This document shows, piece by piece, positions 7,947 to 17,790 of a stretch of 47,572 nt of DNA (its first letter is position 1; every line of letters begins with the position of its first letter). Source of the stretch: Alphaproteobacteria bacterium. GTDB taxonomy: Bacteria > Pseudomonadota > Alphaproteobacteria > SHVV01. Under the pieces are notes generated by a model. That model saw nothing but the letters and a program-made list of their open reading frames with translations, did no database searches and was not told where the DNA came from. The DNA is taken from contig SHVV01000004.1 of NCBI GenBank assembly GCA_009694095.1, positions 1 through 47,572 of the forward strand, read 5' to 3'. The position numbers and the translations under genes were made by a program.

Positions 7947-9689
7947 TCATGTGGCGCGAAGCTTGGTCGTCGCCGCCTGATCGACGGCGAACGTGGTCGG
8001 ATTGACGACGACGCCGTACACGTCGCGCGCGGCCGCCACCGTGATGACGCCGTTGCGCACTTCGGCCGCGACTTTGTTGGCCAGCCGGTGCTTGGGCTCG
8101 CCCCAGCCGCCGCCACCCGAAGCGATCTGGTGATAGACGGTTCCCTTGGGCACGTTGGTCAGCAGGTCCTTGTTGCGCGGCGTGACGACGCGACCGTCGG
8201 GCTGGCGCAGTTCGATCCGATTGAGGCCTGCGTCTTTACCGCCCGCGAGACCAAACGCCGGTTCGAAGTCGCCGTCGCCGAAGGTGACGATTTGGGTTTC
8301 CTCCGAGCCGACGCGATACGCGGTCTCGGTGCCGAGACCGCCCCGCCATTCGCCGGCGCCGGCCGAATCGCAGAGGAGTTCGTGCTTCAAGAGCGTATGC
8401 GGCGTCTGCTGCTCGAACATCTCGTAGTCCTGATCGAGCACGCCGCCCGAGGCGTCGATCATGCCGATGTGGTCGTAGCCATCGGTCCCCCGCATCGCGC
8501 CCGAGCCGCCCTTCATGCCCATAAACATGATGTCGACGAATTTGTCGTTCTTCGCTGCGTCTTGCCCGGTTGAGAGCGAGCAGAGCAGGTTGTTCCAGCC
8601 GGCGGTGACGCGGTCGGGGATGACGGGGGCGAGCGCTCGCATGATCGCGTCCGCGTTGGGTGGGCAGAGATGATTGCCGAACGTCGTTGCCTTGGGGTAC
8701 CCGGCGTTCAGGATGGTGCCCTCGGGAATGATGATTTCGATCGGCCGCGTCATCCCTTCGTTGTGCGGAATGTTCGGGTTGATCATCTGTAGGAAGGTCA
8801 GAATCGTCGCCGAGGCGCTCGAGGTGTACGTGCCGTTGACGAAGCCATTGGTGCGTGGATCGGTGCCGTTGTAGTCGAACGCGATCGTCTTGTCGCTCAC
8901 GGTGATGGCGACGCGGATGGTGTACTTCGAGCCCTCGTTGCGGCCATCGTAGTAGACGTAGCCCTCGCCCCTGTAGACGCCGTTCGGGATCTTGGCGATC
9001 TCGGCTTCCATCATTTTCTGCGTCGAATCGAAGAGCGCGTCCTTGTGCGCCTCGAAGGTAGCGTGGCCATATTTCGCGAGCAGCGCCAACAAGCGCCGCT
9101 CGCCGACGACGCAGGTGCCCATCTCGGCCCGCATGTCTTCCTCGACGATCGGAAAGCGGATGTTGGCGAAGATCAGCTCCCACACGTCTTTGCGGAGCTT
9201 GCCCTTCTCGTAGACCTTGACCGGTGGAATCCGGAGCGCTTCCTGCCACACCTCGGTCGCGTTCGGGTTGTAGCCGCCGGCGACGGCGCCGCCGATGTCG
9301 GCCTGGTGTCCTTTGCACGCCGACCATGCGACCAGACGGCCTTCGAAAAAGATCGGCTTGTACACGGCGACGTCGTTGTTTTGGTTGCCCATCGAGAAAA
9401 CGTCGTTATGGAAAATAACGTCGCCCTCATAGATTTCATCGCCGAAGTAGCGGCGGATGTATTTGCACACCGGCGCCAGCGAGAAAGCGAGGATCGGCAA
9501 GTTCTCGGTCTGCTCCAGCATGAGTCCGTCCGCATCGTAGAGCCCGGTGACGAAATCCTTGGCTTCGCACAGGATCGGCGAGCGCGCCGTCTTGGTGAGC
9601 GAGATCGACATCTCGTCGGTGATCGAACGGAACGCGCGCGCGAACACCGAGAGAAGGATTGGATCGACGTTGACACGCTCCTGGGCCAT
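7947..9689 (-). CDS. Hydantoinase B/oxoprolinase family protein
   Basis: ORF MAQERVNVDPILLSVFARAFRSITDEMSISLTKTARSPILCEAKDFVTGLYDADG...FHNDVFSMGNQNNDVAVYKPIF...GGAVAGGYNPNATEVWQEALRIPPVK. Confidence 0.9.
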   Translation of the reverse strand: MAQERVNVDPILLSVFARAFRSITDEMSISLTKTARSPILCEAKDFVTGLYDADGLMLEQTENLPILAFSLAPVCKYIRRYFGDEIYEGDVIFHNDVFSMGNQNNDVAVYKPIFFEGRLVAWSACKGHQADIGGAVAGGYNPNATEVWQEALRIPPVKVYEKGKLRKDVWELIFANIRFPIVEEDMRAEMGTCVVGERRLLALLAKYGHATFEAHKDALFDSTQKMMEAEIAKIPNGVYRGEGYVYYDGRNEGSKYTIRVAITVSDKTIAFDYNGTDPRTNGFVNGTYTSSASATILTFLQMINPNIPHNEGMTRPIEIIIPEGTILNAGYPKATTFGNHLCPPNADAIMRALAPVIPDRVTAGWNNLLCSLSTGQDAAKNDKFVDIMFMGMKGGSGAMRGTDGYDHIGMIDASGGVLDQDYEMFEQQTPHTLLKHELLCDSAGAGEWRGGLGTETAYRVGSEETQIVTFGDGDFEPAFGLAGGKDAGLNRIELRQPDGRVVTPRNKDLLTNVPKGTVYHQIASGGGGWGEPKHRLANKVAAEVRNGVITVAAARDVYGVVVNPTTFAVDQAATTKLRAT

Positions 9690-9732
9690 CGCTCGTTTCT
9701 ATTCTCCTGCGCAGCTCGACCAGCCAGAGCGA

Positions 9733-11853
9733 CTATCGACCTTCAATCGCACTCGTCACCAGGTCCTCGCGCCCTTTGCGGTAAAGCGCGAACGAGCCGA
9801 ATTTATCACAGACGCAGTCGAAAGACGCGGTCACCAGGATGGCGGTGTTGACTTGCTCGATCAACGCCGGTCCGGCGATGCGGCAACCGAATCTCATCGC
9901 GTGGCCGTCATAGACGGGGACCGTCGCGAACTTGCCCTCCTCGGGCACGTAAATGCGTCGTGCGCCCTTACGCGCGCCAGACGAGTCGGCGCCGGCGTAG
10001 CTTTCCTCGCGAAATGCCGGCTTCTCGGTTACGCCGACCGCTTGTAAGCGAAGGTTGATGACCTCGATGGGGGTTTTCTGCTCTTCGAGCGAGTAGCCGT
10101 ACATGCGGTTGTGCGTAGCGTGAAAAAGCCGGGCAAGAAGCGGTTTGATGTCGGCTCCGGCAAGCGCCGTCAGCGGAAACTCGACCGAGACTTCGTGGTA
10201 CTGCTTGACATAGCGGCAGTCGGCGCGCGCGACGTGGCGGCGGCGTGGTTCGGGAATCTTCTCGGCGTCGAGCAATGCGTCACCGGCGTTCGTCATCTCG
10301 GCAAAAAGCCGTCCGACCTCGCGCTGGTCGAGAGCGCCGAGCCGACGCACATAGGTGCGGACGAAATCGTGCTTCAAATCGCTCACCAGCATACCCGCCG
10401 CGCAGAAAATTGAGGACTCCTTGGGCACGATGAGGACGGGTATTTCGAGCTCGCGCGCGATCTCACAGGCGTGCAACGGACCAGCCCCGCCGGCGACGAT
10501 CAGCGGAAACTCGCGTGGGTCGTAGCCGCGCTTGATCGTGATTTCGCGGACGCCTTGCGCCATGTTGTTGTTGATGACGCGGTACATCCCGGCCGCCGCG
10601 TCCTCGATCGAGAACCCGAGCTTGGCTCCGAGTGCGGATTGAATTGCCGCCTTGGCCGCCGCCGCGTCGAGTTTGAGCTTGCCTCCGGCGAAATAGTCGG
10701 GGTCGAGGTAACCCAAAATGAGATCGGCGTCGGTGCAGGCCGGCAGCTTGCCGCCGCGGCCATAGCACGCCGGACCGGGATCGGCGCCGGCCGATTGCGG
10801 TCCCATGCGCAATAGCCCGCCTTCGTCTATCCAGCCGATCGAGCCGCCGCCGGCGCCGATCGTGTTGATGTCGAGCATCGGCAGCGCGATGCGATAGCGG
10901 TTGATCGAGCCTTCGCTCGCCGTGTGCGCGGCGCCGTTTTGCACCAACGCGGCGTCGAAACTCGTACCGCCCATGTCGACGGTGATGCAGTCCTCGCGGC
11001 CGTGCGCGCGGGCGTAGCCCAAGCCGATGCCGGGGCCTGCCGCCGGCCCCGAGAGCAGTGTAACGGCCGCCTGCTGCATCGCGATGTCCGGCGAAATGAC
11101 GCCACCATTCGATTGCATGATGAGGAGATTGCCGGCAAAGCCGAACGCTTCCAGGCGCGCGACCAAGCTCTGGAGATAGGCTCTCAGTTTGGGTCCGACG
11201 TAAGAATTGAGCACCGTGGTCGACACCCGGTCGTAAAAGCGGATCGCCGGGAGGAGGTCGGTCGAGACCGTGAGGTACGCTTGCGGAAGCTCTTTGCGGA
11301 CAAGCGTTGCGGCGGCTTGCTCGTGCGCTGGGTTTGCGAATGCGTTCATGAAGCAAATGGCGATCGACTCGACACGTTCGCCCTTGAAAAGGGCGAGCGC
11401 AGCTGCGACTTCGGCGAGCGCTAGCGGTTCGGTTTCAATCCCGGCGCGGTCGAGGCGGCCGCCGACGCCAATACGTAAATAGCGAGGCGCGAGCGGGGGT
11501 ACGTTGATGTAACGGTTATTGTACTGCTCTTCGCGAATGCCGCGCCGCATTTCGACCGCGTCGCGCAGGCCCTTGGTCGTCAGCAGCGCCGTCTTGGCGC
11601 CGGAAAACGTGAGCGTGGCGTTGGTGGTGACCGTCGTACCGTGGACGATGGTCTCGATCCCGGCCGCGAATGCCTTCGGCGCCAGGCCGTAGCTTCTCGC
11701 CGCTTCGCCGAGGCCGTTAATAAGACCGATTGCCGGATCCTCCGGCGTCGACAGGGTTTTGAAAACGCGCGGGCCGCCGTCGGCATCGACGACCAGAAAA
11801 TCGGTGAACGTTCCGCCGACATCGATCCCGACTTTGAACGCCATGCCGCCCAA
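9733..11853 (-). CDS. Hydantoinase A/oxoprolinase family protein
   Basis: MAFKVGIDVGGTFTDFLVVD...TIVHGTTVTTNATL...VDMGGTSFDAALV...INTIGAGGGSIGWID; HyuA signatures, paired with the HyuB ORF. Confidence 0.92.
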   Translation of the reverse strand: MGGMAFKVGIDVGGTFTDFLVVDADGGPRVFKTLSTPEDPAIGLINGLGEAARSYGLAPKAFAAGIETIVHGTTVTTNATLTFSGAKTALLTTKGLRDAVEMRRGIREEQYNNRYINVPPLAPRYLRIGVGGRLDRAGIETEPLALAEVAAALALFKGERVESIAICFMNAFANPAHEQAAATLVRKELPQAYLTVSTDLLPAIRFYDRVSTTVLNSYVGPKLRAYLQSLVARLEAFGFAGNLLIMQSNGGVISPDIAMQQAAVTLLSGPAAGPGIGLGYARAHGREDCITVDMGGTSFDAALVQNGAAHTASEGSINRYRIALPMLDINTIGAGGGSIGWIDEGGLLRMGPQSAGADPGPACYGRGGKLPACTDADLILGYLDPDYFAGGKLKLDAAAAKAAIQSALGAKLGFSIEDAAAGMYRVINNNMAQGVREITIKRGYDPREFPLIVAGGAGPLHACEIARELEIPVLIVPKESSIFCAAGMLVSDLKHDFVRTYVRRLGALDQREVGRLFAEMTNAGDALLDAEKIPEPRRRHVARADCRYVKQYHEVSVEFPLTALAGADIKPLLARLFHATHNRMYGYSLEEQKTPIEVINLRLQAVGVTEKPAFREESYAGADSSGARKGARRIYVPEEGKFATVPVYDGHAMRFGCRIAGPALIEQVNTAILVTASFDCVCDKFGSFALYRKGREDLVTSAIEGR

Positions 11854-11965
11854 CTCCGCGTCGCGGCTGTGGATGAGGAGGTCGTCTTGCCGCGTTTGGT
11901 TTATATAAGAGGCGGAGCGGCGACGCTATTGGCCGCCGCACGATCGCCTTTCAGGGGGAACGACG

Positions 11966-13483
11966 ATGGCCGTCAAAGCACCGACGCCGGAGCAGATAAG
12001 AATCGTCGCCAAAGATCTTGGCTTAAGCCTATCGGACGCCGACGTCACCGAGTTCGGTGGCTTGATCGCGGCCACCGTCCGCGACGTCTATGGACCGCTT
12101 GATGCGATGCCCGACAACTTGCCGGAGGTTCGTTACCCGCGCACCCCCGGGCATCGCCCCGATGCGGAGGAAGACCCGCTGCACGCGTGGTACGTGAAGA
12201 CTTCGATCAAGGGCGCACCGACCGGGAAGCTCGCCGGCAAGCGCGTGGCGCTCAAAGACAACGTGTGTCTGGCGGGCGTACCGTTGATGAACGGCGCTGG
12301 CACGATGGAAGGCTACGTGCCGGACGTCGACGCGACCGTCGTGACGAGGATTCTCGATGCTGGCGGCGAGATCGCCGGCAAGGTGCACTGCGAATACTTC
12401 TGCTTCTCGGGCGGCAGCCACACCAATGCGACCGGGCCGACGCACAACCCGCGCAAGATGGGACACTCGGCCGGCGGATCATCCTCTGGTTCGGCCGCCG
12501 TCGTCGCATCGGGGCAGGTGCCGATGGCGATCGGCGGTGATCAAGGCGGTTCGATCCGCGCACCCTCGTCGTTTTGCGGGATTTACGGCTTGAAGCCGAC
12601 CCATGGGCTTGTGCCTTACACCGGGGTTTTTCCGATCGAACTCACGCTCGATCACGTCGGGCCAATGACGGCGACGGTTGCCGATAACGCACTCCTGCTC
12701 GAGGTGATCGCTGGTGCGGACGGGCTCGACCCGCGCCAGTACGCGCCGAAGATCGACATCTACACCAGGGCGCTCGATCGCGGCGTACAGGGTTTGCGGA
12801 TCGGTGTCGTCAAGGAAGGGTTCGCGTGGCCGCAGTCGCAGGCTGAGGTCGATCGCAAGGTACGGACCGCGACTCGGGTCTTCGCCGATGGCGGCGCTAC
12901 CGTCGAAGACGTATCGATACCGTGGCACCGTTTGGGGATGTCGCTTTGGACACCGATCGCCTGCGAGGGGCCAACCGAGCTTATGATGAAGGGCAACGGC
13001 ATGGGCACGAACTGGAAGGGCCTCTATGTCACGAGCCTGTTGGATGCCCATGCGGCGTGGAAGAACCGCGCCAACGAGCTTTCCGAAGGGCTCAAGTTCG
13101 GCATTCTGCTCGGCCAATATATGCACCGCTACTACCGCAACCACTACTATGCCAAGGCGCAGAACGTGGCGCGCAAGCTGCGCGCCGCCTACGACCTGGC
13201 GCTGTCGCGCCTCGACCTTCTGGTGATGCCGACCTCCCCGATCACCGCGCCGCCGCTGCCTGGTCCCAACGCGACGCGGATCGAATCGATGGGACCGGGA
13301 TTCGCCTCGATCACGAACACGGCGCCGTTCGACGTTTCCGGACACCCGGCGATGTCGGTACCGTGCGGCATGGTCGATGGGTTGCCCGTTGGGATGATGC
13401 TGATCGCACGCTATTGGGAAGAAGCGACGATCTATCGGGCAGCGGCGCAGTTTGAACGGGCGGTTAAATGGGAAGCGGCGTGA
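11966..13483 (+). CDS. Amidase (amidase signature family)
   Basis: GKRVALKDNVCLAGVPLMNGAG (Lys), GHSAGGSSSGSAAVVASGQVPMAIGGDQGGSIRAPSSFCGIYGLKPTHG; amidase-signature Ser-cisSer-Lys context. Confidence 0.92.
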   Translation: MAVKAPTPEQIRIVAKDLGLSLSDADVTEFGGLIAATVRDVYGPLDAMPDNLPEVRYPRTPGHRPDAEEDPLHAWYVKTSIKGAPTGKLAGKRVALKDNVCLAGVPLMNGAGTMEGYVPDVDATVVTRILDAGGEIAGKVHCEYFCFSGGSHTNATGPTHNPRKMGHSAGGSSSGSAAVVASGQVPMAIGGDQGGSIRAPSSFCGIYGLKPTHGLVPYTGVFPIELTLDHVGPMTATVADNALLLEVIAGADGLDPRQYAPKIDIYTRALDRGVQGLRIGVVKEGFAWPQSQAEVDRKVRTATRVFADGGATVEDVSIPWHRLGMSLWTPIACEGPTELMMKGNGMGTNWKGLYVTSLLDAHAAWKNRANELSEGLKFGILLGQYMHRYYRNHYYAKAQNVARKLRAAYDLALSRLDLLVMPTSPITAPPLPGPNATRIESMGPGFASITNTAPFDVSGHPAMSVPCGMVDGLPVGMMLIARYWEEATIYRAAAQFERAVKWEAA

Positions 13484-13514
13484 GCGTGGGCGCTGCCCTC
13501 GATTTACAGCGGCG

Positions 13515-15140
13515 ATGACTGAATCGGTCTATTCGGCCTTCGCGGCCGCCGCCGAGCAAACGCCGGACCGGCTGTTCCTACTCGTTCCGCCGTCGGCGGC
13601 CAAATCGTACGCGCCCAAGGGCATGACGATGACCTATCGCGAGGCGGCGGCGACGGTCGAAGCGCTTAGAGATTCCTATGAGGCGGTCGGTTATGGCGCT
13701 GGGGCTCGCGTCGCGCTTTTGCTCGAGAATCGGCCGGCGTTTCTATTGCACTGGCTCGCGCTCAATGCACTCAACGTGTCGGTGGTGCCGCTCAATCCAG
13801 CCTTCGGCGATCGTGAACTCGCCTTCGTGCTGGAGCACAGCGAGGTTGCAGCTCTGATCGCCGTGCCGGAGCGGGCCGAAAGCTTGATCAATTTGGTTAT
13901 TGCCGAGAACTTGGAGCTTCCGGTCGGGATCGCTGGCGAGGCGTTTCTGGCGCCCTCGCCGCACCGAGTTGACTATCGAAGCATCGCACCGCCGGAGGAG
14001 GGCGAGTGCGCTGTAGTCTACACCTCGGGCACGACAGGGAAGCCCAAGGGCTGCATTCTCGGCAACGAATATTTCCTCGGCGCTGGCCGTTGGTACGCCG
14101 GTATCGGCGGGTACTGCGCGCTGCGCAACGGCGGCGAGCGTTTGCTAACGCCACTGCCGCTCTTTCACATGAATGCCATGGCATTCTCGTTTCTCGCCGT
14201 GGTTGTGACGCGGAACTGTCTTGTCCTGCTCGACCGATTCCACCCTGCGACCTGGTGGTCCGACGTCGCTGCGACACAGGCGACGGCGATCCACTATCTC
14301 GGCGTCATGCCGGCCATCCTGATGCAGCAGCCGCCGCTTAAGACCGACCGGGCGCATCGCGTCCGATTTGGCTTCGGTGCCGGTGTCGATTCGAAATACC
14401 ACGCGGCATTCGAGAAGCGTTTTGGGTTTCCACTCATCGAGGCGTGGTCGATGACTGAGACCGGTCCTGGAGCCGTGGTGATCGCCAATCGCGAACCACG
14501 CTATGTCGGTACGCGTTGTTTTGGCCGGCCGGCAGCCGATCTTGAGTGCCGAATCGCCGACGATGAAGGCAATGCGGTTGGGCCGGGCGCGGAGGGCGAA
14601 CTTCTCGTACGTGGCGCGGCGAGCGCGCCACGGCACAGCTTCTTTCGCGGCTATCTTAAAGACACTCAAGAAACTGCTGGCGCATGGGCCGGCGGTTGGT
14701 TCCGCACCGGTGATATCGTGCGGCAGGCCGCCGACAACAGTCTGCATTTCGTTGATCGCAAGAAGAACATTATTCGCCGGAGCAGCGAGAACATTGCCGC
14801 CTTCGAAGTCGAGGGTGTGGTCGGCGAACACCCGGCCGTCAAGGAGACTGCGGTGATCGCCATTCAAGATCGGTTCCGGGGCGAGGAAGTGATGGCGTGC
14901 GTGGTGCTCAGCCCGACGGCAACGCCGGACGAGGCCACCGCGCGGGCGATCGCCGATTTCTGCCGTGATCGCTTGGCTTGGTTCAAGGCGCCGGGCTGGG
15001 TTCTATTTCGCGACTCGCTGCGTACGACCGCGACGCAGAAGATCGAAAAGGCGAAACTCAGGGTACCGCTCGAAGAGCTGTTTCGTAGCCCGACCTGCTT
15101 CGATCTGCGGGCGTTGAAGAAATCGCCGGCACCTCATTGA
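13515..15140 (+). CDS. AMP-dependent acyl-CoA synthetase/ligase (crotonobetaine-CoA ligase-like)
   Basis: From ATG 13515 MTESVYSAFAAAAEQTPDRLFLLV; VVYTSGTTGKPKGCILGNEYF (A3 motif), EAWSMTETGPG, GWFRTGDIVR, RKKNIIRRSSENIAAFEVE. Confidence 0.9.
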   Translation: MTESVYSAFAAAAEQTPDRLFLLVPPSAAKSYAPKGMTMTYREAAATVEALRDSYEAVGYGAGARVALLLENRPAFLLHWLALNALNVSVVPLNPAFGDRELAFVLEHSEVAALIAVPERAESLINLVIAENLELPVGIAGEAFLAPSPHRVDYRSIAPPEEGECAVVYTSGTTGKPKGCILGNEYFLGAGRWYAGIGGYCALRNGGERLLTPLPLFHMNAMAFSFLAVVVTRNCLVLLDRFHPATWWSDVAATQATAIHYLGVMPAILMQQPPLKTDRAHRVRFGFGAGVDSKYHAAFEKRFGFPLIEAWSMTETGPGAVVIANREPRYVGTRCFGRPAADLECRIADDEGNAVGPGAEGELLVRGAASAPRHSFFRGYLKDTQETAGAWAGGWFRTGDIVRQAADNSLHFVDRKKNIIRRSSENIAAFEVEGVVGEHPAVKETAVIAIQDRFRGEEVMACVVLSPTATPDEATARAIADFCRDRLAWFKAPGWVLFRDSLRTTATQKIEKAKLRVPLEELFRSPTCFDLRALKKSPAPH

Positions 15141-15185
15141 ACTGGGCCGTCTTGACCACGATCGTCGCCAAACGGGGAAAATCAA

Positions 15186-16118
15186 ATGATGCGCGTTATT
15201 CGCTTTGAACGGTTCGGCGGACCCGAAGTTCTTACCATGACGACGGTTCCAGACCCGGTTCCAGGACCGGGCGAGGTCGTCGTCGATATTCATGCCGCGA
15301 GCGTCAACCCAGTCGATTGGAAGATTCGGTCCGGCCGGTTGGAACGTTATTTCAAATCGACTTTTCCGGTCATTCCGGGGCGAGACGGCGCCGGCGTCGT
15401 GGCGTCACTTGGAAGCGGTGTTGCCGGGGTCAAGGTCGGCGATGCGGTATCGTTCGTGGCCGCCCATATGGGACAGGGGACTTATGCCGAGAAGATCGCG
15501 CTCACGGCGGACCGCCTCGTGGCCAAACCTGCAGGGTTGAGTTTCGCCGGAGCCGCCGCATACCCGCTCGCGGGGTTGACTGCCTGGATGGCGGTGGTAT
15601 CGACCGCACCCGTCGAGCGCGGCATGAAAGTCCTCATTCACGCTGGGGCGGGTGGCGTTGGCGGGATCGCGGTTCAGATTGCCCGCCACCGTGGAGCAGA
15701 AGTGGTGGCGACCGCGAGCGCTGCGAACGCCGACTACGTTCGATCGCTCGGTGCGAGCCAAGTGATCGCGTATGACCGTGAAGACTTCTCGGCTCGGCTC
15801 AAGGACCTCGACCTCGTGTTCGACACCATGGGGGGCGCGATACACGCACGCTCATACCGTGTCCTCAAGAAAGGCGGAACGTTGGTATGGATCACCGCCG
15901 AGCCGGTCGACGATCACGGCGCCAAATACGGCGTGGCGGTCAAACAAGCGCTCGTGCGCGATAACCCGGATGCGCTGCGCGGGTTGGCCGCGTTGGTCGC
16001 TCAAGGAGAAATTCGACCGCAGGTTGGGCGCGTTCTACCGCTTGCCGATGCGGCTGAAGCGCATCGTCTCTCGGAAACCGGTCACGTTCGGGGGAAAATC
16101 GTTCTCGCCATGCGCTGA
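15186..16118 (+). CDS. Medium-chain dehydrogenase/reductase, quinone-oxidoreductase-like (NADPH)
   Basis: MMRVIRFERFGGPEVLTMTTVPDPVPGPGEVVVDIHAASVNPVDWKIRSG...GRDGAGVVASLG...GAGGVGGIAVQIARHRGAEVVATAS. Confidence 0.9.
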   Translation: MMRVIRFERFGGPEVLTMTTVPDPVPGPGEVVVDIHAASVNPVDWKIRSGRLERYFKSTFPVIPGRDGAGVVASLGSGVAGVKVGDAVSFVAAHMGQGTYAEKIALTADRLVAKPAGLSFAGAAAYPLAGLTAWMAVVSTAPVERGMKVLIHAGAGGVGGIAVQIARHRGAEVVATASAANADYVRSLGASQVIAYDREDFSARLKDLDLVFDTMGGAIHARSYRVLKKGGTLVWITAEPVDDHGAKYGVAVKQALVRDNPDALRGLAALVAQGEIRPQVGRVLPLADAAEAHRLSETGHVRGKIVLAMR

Positions 16119-16130
16119 CGTCGATCGAGT

Positions 16131-17336
16131 TCAGCGGTCGCCGACTTCGATGACGACGGCCATGCCGGAATCGCCGGCGGCGCAGCCGGTGAACAAGCCG
16201 ACGCCGCCGCCGCGAATGACCAACTCCTCGATCAACTCAATCGTAGCGCGCAGCCCGGTCGGCGCGTTTGGATGTCCCCAAATGAGCGAGCAGCCGTAAT
16301 TGTTCATGTCGTTGAGCGGGAATCCGGTTTCGCGGGCGAACACCACGTCGTTGACGGCGAACGGATTGTGGGTCTTGACCGCATCGATATCGGCGATGGT
16401 TTTACCGGCGTGTTCGAGTGCGCACTTGGCCGCCGGCACAGTCGCCGCCGGCATGAACGCTTCGTCGACCCGACCGCTGCCGAAGCCGAGGACGCGCACG
16501 CGGATCGCCGGATCCGATGCCATGTCGCGCGCTCGATCTGGCGTTGTCATCACTACGGCGGCGTTGCCATCGGCTGGATGAGTCTGGCCGCCGAACGTCA
16601 CCGAGCCACCCTCGCGCAAGGGTTTGAGCTTGGCGAGACCCTCCGGCGACGAGGCGAACACGCCTTGATCGCCCGAAAGCGTCACTTTCGTCTTGAGATA
16701 GCGTGCGTCCGGCACGTCGAACGGTAACGTCATGTAGCGTTTCTGAAACGCCGACTCGGCTGCGGTCGCTTGCTGGTATTGCGCATAGCGGCGCAGGACG
16801 ACATCGTGTTGCTGCGCCGTCGTCACCTGCCACTTGGCAGCGCAGTTTTCGGCCGTCTCGATCATCGAGACCTGCGCGTAGGGGTCGCGATTCATGTTAT
16901 CGATCAGCCAGTTCTCGTGTTGGCCAACGCCTCCGAGCCCGTCCGGGTTGGGGTAGTAGATGTGCGGCGTATACGAAGTCTTGTCCGCCGCGACGACCAA
17001 CGAACACACGTTCTGACCGGTGGCGATATCCGCGGCGCCGGCTTGAAGGCATCGAACCGACGTGGCGCACGCCTGGGCTATCGTCGGACCGGTCACGGAC
17101 GGCGCGCCGATCATGCCCATGAACCACGGCACGCCCCAGAACGCCTTGTATTGCGGCGTCGTGATGCCAAGCGCAGCGCTGTCGAAGACGCTGGCTGCGA
17201 TCTTGCGTCGTCCGAGTTCGACCTTGGCGACGTGGGCCGCGAACTCGATCGCGTTCAGGTGGCCGAGGGCGCCTTGCCACTTCGCGAACGGAGTCGTCCA
17301 ATACGCCCCGTAAGGAATCTCAACATTTTCCAACAT
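16131..17336 (-). CDS. Thiolase family protein (acetyl-CoA acetyltransferase-like)
   Basis: Likely start MLENVEIPYGAYWTTPFAKWQG at 17336; QACATSVRCLQAGAADIATGQN (Cys), NNYGCSLIWGHPNAPTGLRA (GHP), LFTGCAAGDSG. Confidence 0.8.
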   Translation of the reverse strand: MLENVEIPYGAYWTTPFAKWQGALGHLNAIEFAAHVAKVELGRRKIAASVFDSAALGITTPQYKAFWGVPWFMGMIGAPSVTGPTIAQACATSVRCLQAGAADIATGQNVCSLVVAADKTSYTPHIYYPNPDGLGGVGQHENWLIDNMNRDPYAQVSMIETAENCAAKWQVTTAQQHDVVLRRYAQYQQATAAESAFQKRYMTLPFDVPDARYLKTKVTLSGDQGVFASSPEGLAKLKPLREGGSVTFGGQTHPADGNAAVVMTTPDRARDMASDPAIRVRVLGFGSGRVDEAFMPAATVPAAKCALEHAGKTIADIDAVKTHNPFAVNDVVFARETGFPLNDMNNYGCSLIWGHPNAPTGLRATIELIEELVIRGGGVGLFTGCAAGDSGMAVVIEVGDR

Positions 17337-17476
17337 TGTGCACGCTGGCCGCGCGTCGCGGCATATTTCTTCACCCATAGTCGAGGTGACCCAATCGGTC
17401 AATTCGGGCCAAGCTGTGCCCGGTGGCTACCCGATGGAAGATTTTTTATCAAGAGGAACCAGATCGGGGGATCGCC

Positions 17477-17600
17477 GTGGACGTTGTCGAAAAGACCTAT
17501 GCCGGTGTCGTTGTTTTGAAAGTGAGCGGTCGGGTTGACCAGAATACATCCGAGACATTCGGGCCGCGGCTCGTGCATGCGATCGAACAGGCGGGCGAGA
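17477..17600 (+). pseudogene. Truncated STAS-domain (anti-sigma-factor antagonist-like) N-terminus
   Basis: GTG 17477: VDVVEKTYAGVVVLKVSGRVDQNTSETFGPRLVHAIEQAGE resembles the first half of a STAS domain and then loses similarity. Confidence 0.55.
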
Positions 17601-17730
17601 TCGCGATAGCTTATGTGCTGCTCGCCGGTGACAACGGCTATGTGGTTCGGGCGCTCGGCGGCATGGACCGCGAGCCAATCGAGAAGTGTCTCGGGACGCC
17701 AGTAGCCCGCCTGTCGAAACCTGCGCGCGC
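17570..17730 (-). pseudogene. Truncated AMP-dependent ligase N-terminal fragment
   Basis: Minus-strand RRFRQAGYWRPETLLDWLAVHAAERPNHIAVVTGEQHISYRDLARLFDRM is the N-terminus of an adenylating ligase; nothing ligase-like follows. Confidence 0.65.
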
Positions 17731-17790
17731 TCGCATCAGGGTGGCGCCTGAGATCGGACTTGCGCACGATCCCGACCCGCACGCCGCTGC

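Noticed and set aside
7793-8116. 107-aa minus-strand ORF spanning the 39-bp repeat
   Set aside because: Starts inside HyuB out of frame and the rest is repeat sequence; no sign of a real protein.
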